From assembly GCA_910577335.1 (NCBI GenBank), contig CAJTMJ010000065.1, forward strand, positions 1-10,360: 10,360 nucleotides of DNA. Direction: 5' to 3'. Both the position numbers and the translations under genes were made by a program. The notes beneath the pieces were generated by a model that saw nothing but the letters and a program-made list of their open reading frames with translations, did no database searches and was not told the origin of the DNA. Position 1 is the stretch's first letter. Each line of letters starts with the position of its first letter. The stretch comes from an uncultured Duncaniella sp. Lineage in GTDB: Bacteria; Bacteroidota; Bacteroidia; Bacteroidales; Muribaculaceae. Below, one piece after another: positions 7,598-10,360 of this stretch.

Positions 7598-8044
7598 ATG
7601 TGCAAACCTATCATAGTAAAAACGTCAATCTCTGATACAGTTGAGATTCTGGGGCATACTGTTGACGGTTATAAGGCAATCCTTAAAGCCGTGGAATATG
7701 CCGCATCTCCCGGCTCAACTATGATTAATGGCAGAGGTAAAGAAATGATTATAAGCAAGCCTTACATCTCTACTCGAGAACCGGCTTTGCGCATCCCCGG
7801 ACTTCATATTCTCGAGGTCTATGAGCGTTATCCGTGTTTCGATTCGAGTGACTATGCTTATGAAGATCGTTATTTCAGAAACTATTTCTTCTCCGACAAG
7901 CCATTCACGCGTGACAAGATTAATCAAATCGCCTACATGAAACGTGTTGGCAATTTGGAGTTTATCAATGATAATATGCCTGATTGGTCCTTGCCGTCAG
8001 CATACTACAAAGGCGAGGGCGATGAAATTATCTATGCTTTCTGA
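7598..8044 (+). CDS. Hypothetical protein between WG-repeat and PP2C genes
   Basis: I do not recognise this 148-residue protein. It appears soluble, with no signal peptide. It begins MCKPIIVKTSISDTVEILGH, has a mixed alpha/beta first half, then a very aromatic and charged segment (YERYPCFDSSDYAYEDRYF, about residues 74-92), and a C-terminal region with basic and helical parts (TRDKINQIAYMKRVG). No catalytic motif stands out. It starts three bases after the WG-repeat stop and ends one base before the preferred PP2C start, so the three genes are surely co-transcribed and may act together. It could be a phosphatase substrate, adaptor or inhibitor; this rests only on position. Confidence 0.85.
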   Translation: MCKPIIVKTSISDTVEILGHTVDGYKAILKAVEYAASPGSTMINGRGKEMIISKPYISTREPALRIPGLHILEVYERYPCFDSSDYAYEDRYFRNYFFSDKPFTRDKINQIAYMKRVGNLEFINDNMPDWSLPSAYYKGEGDEIIYAF

Positions 8045-8045
8045 T

Positions 8046-8750
8046 ATGGACCTAAACAATTCTCCATACCGATACAAGTATCGTACCTTCTCCGAATGTG
8101 GTCCTCGCTATAAAAACGAGGACACAATCGGAGTTGTGGAAATGCCGGAACAAGGCCGGAGTCTATTCATACTGTGCGACGGTATGGGAGGACACCGCAG
8201 TGGCGATTTGGCAAGTCAGACTATTGTCAAGGCAATGAACAATTATTGGCTTGGCAACCCAAAGCGTCAGGACAGCGAGAAGAAAATCATTGATGCCTCC
8301 AATGAAGCAATGATTGCGTTGAATAAAAAAGCATATTGCGGCATGGGTACGACAATGGCTATGATTGCAATTGACGGGAATATGCTCCATACCGCTCATT
8401 GCGGTGACAGTCGTATATACTATTCCTTTGAATATGGTAGATTTTTTTGCGTCAATCACCTGCGTGACCATATCGAGACAACTCCTGAAGGCTGGCCTTA
8501 CGTAGCTAAAGGATTCGTTCAAGGTGAGTCCCGGCATATTCCAGAAATTCATCAGTTCAAAAAACGGTTGCAGACCGGTGGAAGATTCCTGATTTGTTCA
8601 GATGGCGTTTATAATGCTTTCAAGGACAAGGAAATCGAAGACCTGTTGAAATCTTCCATCGGCATTGATGAACTGACAGGAGTGCTTCATGAAGGATGCG
8701 ATAAAGCCGCCCGAGACAACTATTCGGCAATCATTATGGAAATCAGCTAA
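8046..8750 (+). CDS. PP2C-family protein Ser/Thr phosphatase
   Basis: This 234-residue cytosolic enzyme is a single PP2C (PPM) domain of near-minimal bacterial length. The metal-binding motifs are complete: NED at 24-26, DGMGG at 45-49, GTTMAM at 101-106, GDSR at 120-123, SDG at 185-187 (D186) and RDN at 223-225 (D224). It should dephosphorylate phospho-Ser/Thr proteins using Mn or Mg ions. An in-frame ATG at 7944 would give 268 residues but would overlap most of the last third of the upstream gene. The ATG at 8046 is one base after that gene's stop and leaves exactly the conserved domain, so I chose it. The window holds no Ser/Thr kinase, which usually partners such phosphatases. The neighbouring WG-repeat and unknown genes are candidate sensor and target. 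Confidence 0.95.
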   Translation: MDLNNSPYRYKYRTFSECGPRYKNEDTIGVVEMPEQGRSLFILCDGMGGHRSGDLASQTIVKAMNNYWLGNPKRQDSEKKIIDASNEAMIALNKKAYCGMGTTMAMIAIDGNMLHTAHCGDSRIYYSFEYGRFFCVNHLRDHIETTPEGWPYVAKGFVQGESRHIPEIHQFKKRLQTGGRFLICSDGVYNAFKDKEIEDLLKSSIGIDELTGVLHEGCDKAARDNYSAIIMEIS

Positions 8751-8803
8751 ACCTATAAATCCATAAGCACATTCAAGGAACTCAATATTGTTCGTGGCAA
8801 TGA

Positions 8804-8811
8804 TAGATTTG
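8804..8811 (+). promoter_or_regulatory. Bacteroidota -7 promoter element before DUF1232 gene
   Basis: TAGATTTG is an exact match to the TAnnTTTG -7 consensus of Bacteroidota housekeeping promoters. It lies 42 bases before the ATG, giving a leader of roughly 35 bases. The -33 TTTG element is not obvious. It implies that the last two genes of this block are transcribed separately from the PP2C operon. Confidence 0.5.
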
Positions 8812-8853
8812 TACCAGTGATTTCTCTATATAATAAACTAATCTTCTAAAACT

Positions 8854-9213
8854 ATGGCAATCTTAAAACTTGATTATAACGCTCTATGGGAGAGCATCTG
8901 CAAATGGAGCCGCAAAGCAGGAAGAGCCGCGACTCGCCCGGTTTTACTCATGTGGTATGTGATGCGCAGCAAAGATACACCGAGAAAAGACAAATGGGCT
9001 ATCTTCGGATCTCTTGCATATCTGGTACTTCCTATTGACATTCTCGATGCCAAGAGACTTCCAATTATAGGCTGGCTTGATGAAGTGGCTTCGTTGGCTG
9101 TCATGGTACAGAAAATGTCAAAGTACATCACTCCGGAAATGCAGGGAAAGGCCGATGCCCAGCTCGACAAGTGGTTCCCGGAATATGTGGAATATGAACT
9201 GATTGAAGGATGA
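8854..9213 (+). CDS. DUF1232 (YkvA-like) protein
   Basis: This 119-residue protein contains the DUF1232 signature at about residues 47-83: a hydrophobic AIFGSLAYLVLPIDIL followed by LPIIGWLDEVASLAVMV. That matches the family pattern of YxxxPxD...P..G..D. The family is widespread in bacteria, probably membrane-associated, and has no established biochemical function. The N-terminus is basic and amphipathic (SICKWSRKAGRAATRPVLL). Its length is normal for the family. It has its own promoter-like element and overlaps the next gene by four bases. Confidence 0.88.
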   Translation: MAILKLDYNALWESICKWSRKAGRAATRPVLLMWYVMRSKDTPRKDKWAIFGSLAYLVLPIDILDAKRLPIIGWLDEVASLAVMVQKMSKYITPEMQGKADAQLDKWFPEYVEYELIEG

Positions 9214-9554
9214 TGCTGAAAGACTATGCAAAGACTCTTTATGAAGTCAACCGGGACAATACACGCTACTGCGTCATCAGTGCGTCCATAGTTGATTGCT
9301 CTCTTCATATTTATCGGACAGATTATCAGGAATGGGAATATAACAGGCGTACTGGAATAGTTGAAGGTCTGGACACGTTAGACGAGGAAAATACAAAGAA
9401 ACTATGTGAACGTTTCCGAATTACCACCTCTCCAAACCTTGTTCGGATTCTTAAACGAGAGTTTGGTAAAGATGGTATTGCATTCTTTCTTTCCAATTTT
9501 CGGGAATTTTGCGATAACCACGATATTAAGTACGAACATCAGGCATGGTATTGA
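9210..9554 (+). CDS. Hypothetical protein coupled to DUF1232 gene
   Basis: I do not recognise this 114-residue protein. It appears soluble, with no signal peptide. An N-terminal mixed region contains CVISASIVDCSLHIYRTDYQEWEY (residues 21-44 in outline), and a helical second half includes NTKKLCERFRITTSPNLV and a Phe-rich segment IAFFLSNFREFCDNHD. The start overlaps the DUF1232 stop in ATGATG: either ATG (9210 or 9213) could be used, and both imply translational coupling. The coupling is the only hint to function. The gene ends before the long non-coding stretch, and I see no hairpin terminator immediately after it. Confidence 0.85.
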   Translation: MMLKDYAKTLYEVNRDNTRYCVISASIVDCSLHIYRTDYQEWEYNRRTGIVEGLDTLDEENTKKLCERFRITTSPNLVRILKREFGKDGIAFFLSNFREFCDNHDIKYEHQAWY

Positions 9555-9621
9555 AAAAAACCGGCAATAAAAAAACGTTAACAACAATTAAATATTCATA
9601 AAACACTTGCGTCTATTTTCC

Positions 9622-9665
9622 ACCAATTATCTATGTAGTACTAATTTAGTACAATTAGTATTGGT
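9622..9665 (+). repeat. Nested inverted repeats
   Basis: ACCAAT (9622-9627) pairs with ATTGGT (9660-9665). Inside, TACTAAT (9639-9645) pairs with ATTAGTA (9654-9660), and GTACTA with TAGTAC overlaps that around ATT. This could be an operator, a recombination site or an element end; the sequence alone does not decide. Confidence 0.5.
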
Positions 9666-9780
9666 CTACCAAATGATTTACAGAGTGTTAGAATAGACGA
9701 TAGAAATTCTCGCAAAATTTCATTCTCTGTCAAGGGTTGAGCAACGGTAGATGCCCGTGGATATGTAATTATCTTGCTTT

Positions 9781-9926
9781 CGGCACGATATTTCGAGAGA
9801 AATATAGCCGGATGCTTTGGTTGCATATATAAGCGTGGGCTTCTGCGTTGCCGTCCAACAGAGAAAGGCAATGCGAGAAGCCTCGGAAAGTAGGACGGTA
9901 ACAGATACAGATTCCTACGCTTTTTT
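9781..9926 (+). ncRNA. Probable structured RNA or leader with pseudoknot and terminator-like closing stem
   Basis: On the plus strand three elements follow in order. Hairpin A has outer CGGC (9781-9784) with GCCG (9807-9810) and inner ATATTTC (9788-9794) with GAAATAT (9799-9805) around a GAGA loop. Hairpin B pairs ATGC (9812-9815) with GCAT (9823-9826). The main element is a 7-bp closing stem (9831-9837 with 9916-9922) leading directly into a 15-bp stem (9838-9852 with 9867-9882, one bulged G). The loop GTCC at 9853-9856 can pair with GGAC at 9893-9896 as a pseudoknot. The closing stem merges with six T residues (9921-9926), as in an intrinsic terminator. It could be an independent small RNA, a regulatory leader for the lipoprotein 48 bases on, or part of a mobile element. 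I do not recognise the class; the 5' end is undefined. Confidence 0.5.
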
Positions 9927-9974
9927 GTGCAATGACATACGCCAACGAGGGGATGACGGCGGCTAACCTTAAAA

Positions 9975-10325
9975 ATGAAACACGTATATCTGAATTCTGT
10001 AAATGTGCCATCTAAAAGAACTTATTTTGGCGCTATAAAATGTTTATCGCAGATTGTAGTTTGCTTTATCGGTCTTATTATTTGTGGGTGCGACAAAGAC
10101 TCGTCAGAAGAGCCGGTATTAAATGTTGAAATTAACTCATCTGATGTAGTTTTTTCTATTATACCAGAGAGTGTGACACCCATATCGGCAACAATTAAAT
10201 CGGATTGTTATTTAACGATGAGCCTGTACATTTCGTCAGATGAAAGAATTATCGAAAACATAGAAGCCCAAATTGCCAAAACAGGGTATTATGATTATTC
10301 AAGTAGTTTCACTACTGTCCACTAA
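9975..10325 (+). CDS. Short, probably truncated lipoprotein
   Basis: This 116-residue protein has an unusually long polar start (about 20 residues), a hydrophobic core and a lipobox-like ICGC with C39 as the lipidated residue. DKDSSEEP follows, an acidic stretch like the export signals of Bacteroidota surface lipoproteins. The remaining ~70 residues are beta-rich (VVFSIIPESVTPISATIKSD) and resemble the start of an Ig or fibronectin-like domain that stops early. The frame ends inside a small inverted repeat (10317-10334), which suggests that an inserted element cut the gene. The start at 9975 is the only upstream ATG in frame and has A-rich DNA before it. The long leader could be an insertion artefact as well. 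Its specific role is unknown. Confidence 0.6.
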   Translation: MKHVYLNSVNVPSKRTYFGAIKCLSQIVVCFIGLIICGCDKDSSEEPVLNVEINSSDVVFSIIPESVTPISATIKSDCYLTMSLYISSDERIIENIEAQIAKTGYYDYSSSFTTVH

Positions 10326-10334
10326 AAAATGGAC
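10317..10334 (+). repeat. Inverted repeat at the end of the truncated lipoprotein
   Basis: GTCCA (10317-10321) and TGGAC (10330-10334) flank CTAAAAAA. The stop codon of the lipoprotein frame lies inside. Sequence to the window end is AT-rich and non-coding as far as seen. This may be the terminus of an insertion sequence whose body lies outside; no transposase is visible, so the identity is open. Confidence 0.4.
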
Positions 10335-10360
10335 GAGGTTAAAAATTAAATAAATTCGGT

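Larger units (their letters stand above)
9555..9974 (+). other. 420-base stretch without a credible gene, structured
   Basis: The first ~65 bases are A-rich with no structure I can see. Nested inverted repeats follow at 9622-9665, a small hairpin GAAATT/AATTTC at 9703-9721, a hairpin ACGG/CCGT at 9744-9758, and the larger structured block at 9781-9926 given separately. The last ~48 bases lead to a lipoprotein start and show only A-rich DNA before the ATG. Open frames exist on the minus strand, but they have no start context, domain or neighbour support and look like by-products of a structured non-coding sequence. Confidence 0.6.

Noticed and set aside
7944..8045. N-terminal extension of the PP2C gene from the upstream ATG
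   Set aside because: It would overlap the preceding gene by 101 bases in another frame and adds 34 residues without PP2C motifs. The ATG at 8046 directly follows that gene's stop.
9641..9871. Minus-strand open frame of 76 codons in the non-coding region
   Set aside because: It covers strong inverted repeats whose folding and T tract fit plus-strand RNA. The peptide has no domain, no plausible start context and no operon partner. The overlapping frame at 9769-10011 has the same problems.
9831..9926. RNase P RNA, tmRNA or a known riboswitch
   Set aside because: The conserved sequence signatures I would expect for RNase P or tmRNA are missing, and I cannot match the pseudoknot to any riboswitch class by eye.

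Overview
The window looks like a chromosomal accessory segment from a member of the Bacteroidota, most likely a gut Bacteroidales; a Muribaculaceae or Bacteroides relative is a guess. The evidence is indirect. Most starts lack a Shine-Dalgarno sequence and have A-rich upstream DNA, and one promoter carries the Bacteroidota -7 element TAGATTTG. Two exported Big2-domain proteins end in a beta-rich tail resembling the type A sorting domain of the type IX secretion system (T9SS), and one lipoprotein has an acidic stretch just after its lipobox cysteine. All supported genes are on the plus strand. I see no tRNA, rRNA, CRISPR array or complete transposase.

Left block (43-3429). A tight cluster encodes a small unknown protein, a AAA ATPase related to the Vps4/spastin/Msp1 type, and two small exported proteins (one with a signal peptide, one a lipoprotein), each with a pair of DnaJ-like CxxCxGxG zinc-binding motifs. 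The first four genes are separated by 1 base, overlapped by 4 bases and separated by 14 bases, so they look like one operon. An acidic unknown protein follows after 76 bases.

Middle block (3583-6385). Two exported proteins share one layout: signal peptide, N-terminal beta region, two Big2 Ig-like repeats, a further beta region and a sorting-domain-like C-terminus. They look like diverged paralogues; the first is visibly more AT-rich. Hairpins lie between them, and a good intrinsic terminator ends the block.

Right block (6455-9554). A membrane-anchored WG-repeat protein, an unknown protein and a complete PP2C-type Ser/Thr phosphatase form a tight three-gene operon. A second transcription unit with its own promoter-like site encodes a DUF1232 (YkvA-like) protein and an unknown protein that overlaps it by 4 bases. 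No kinase is in the window; a cognate Hanks-type kinase may lie outside it.

Right edge (9555-10360). About 420 bases without a credible gene hold nested inverted repeats and then a strongly structured stretch. The latter comprises several hairpins, a 15-bp stem whose loop can form a pseudoknot with downstream sequence, and a closing stem that runs into a T tract. It lies upstream of a short lipoprotein ORF that appears truncated at a small inverted repeat, possibly the end of an insertion element. This structured leader or RNA is the most interesting item. The AAA plus exported zinc-finger operon is second.
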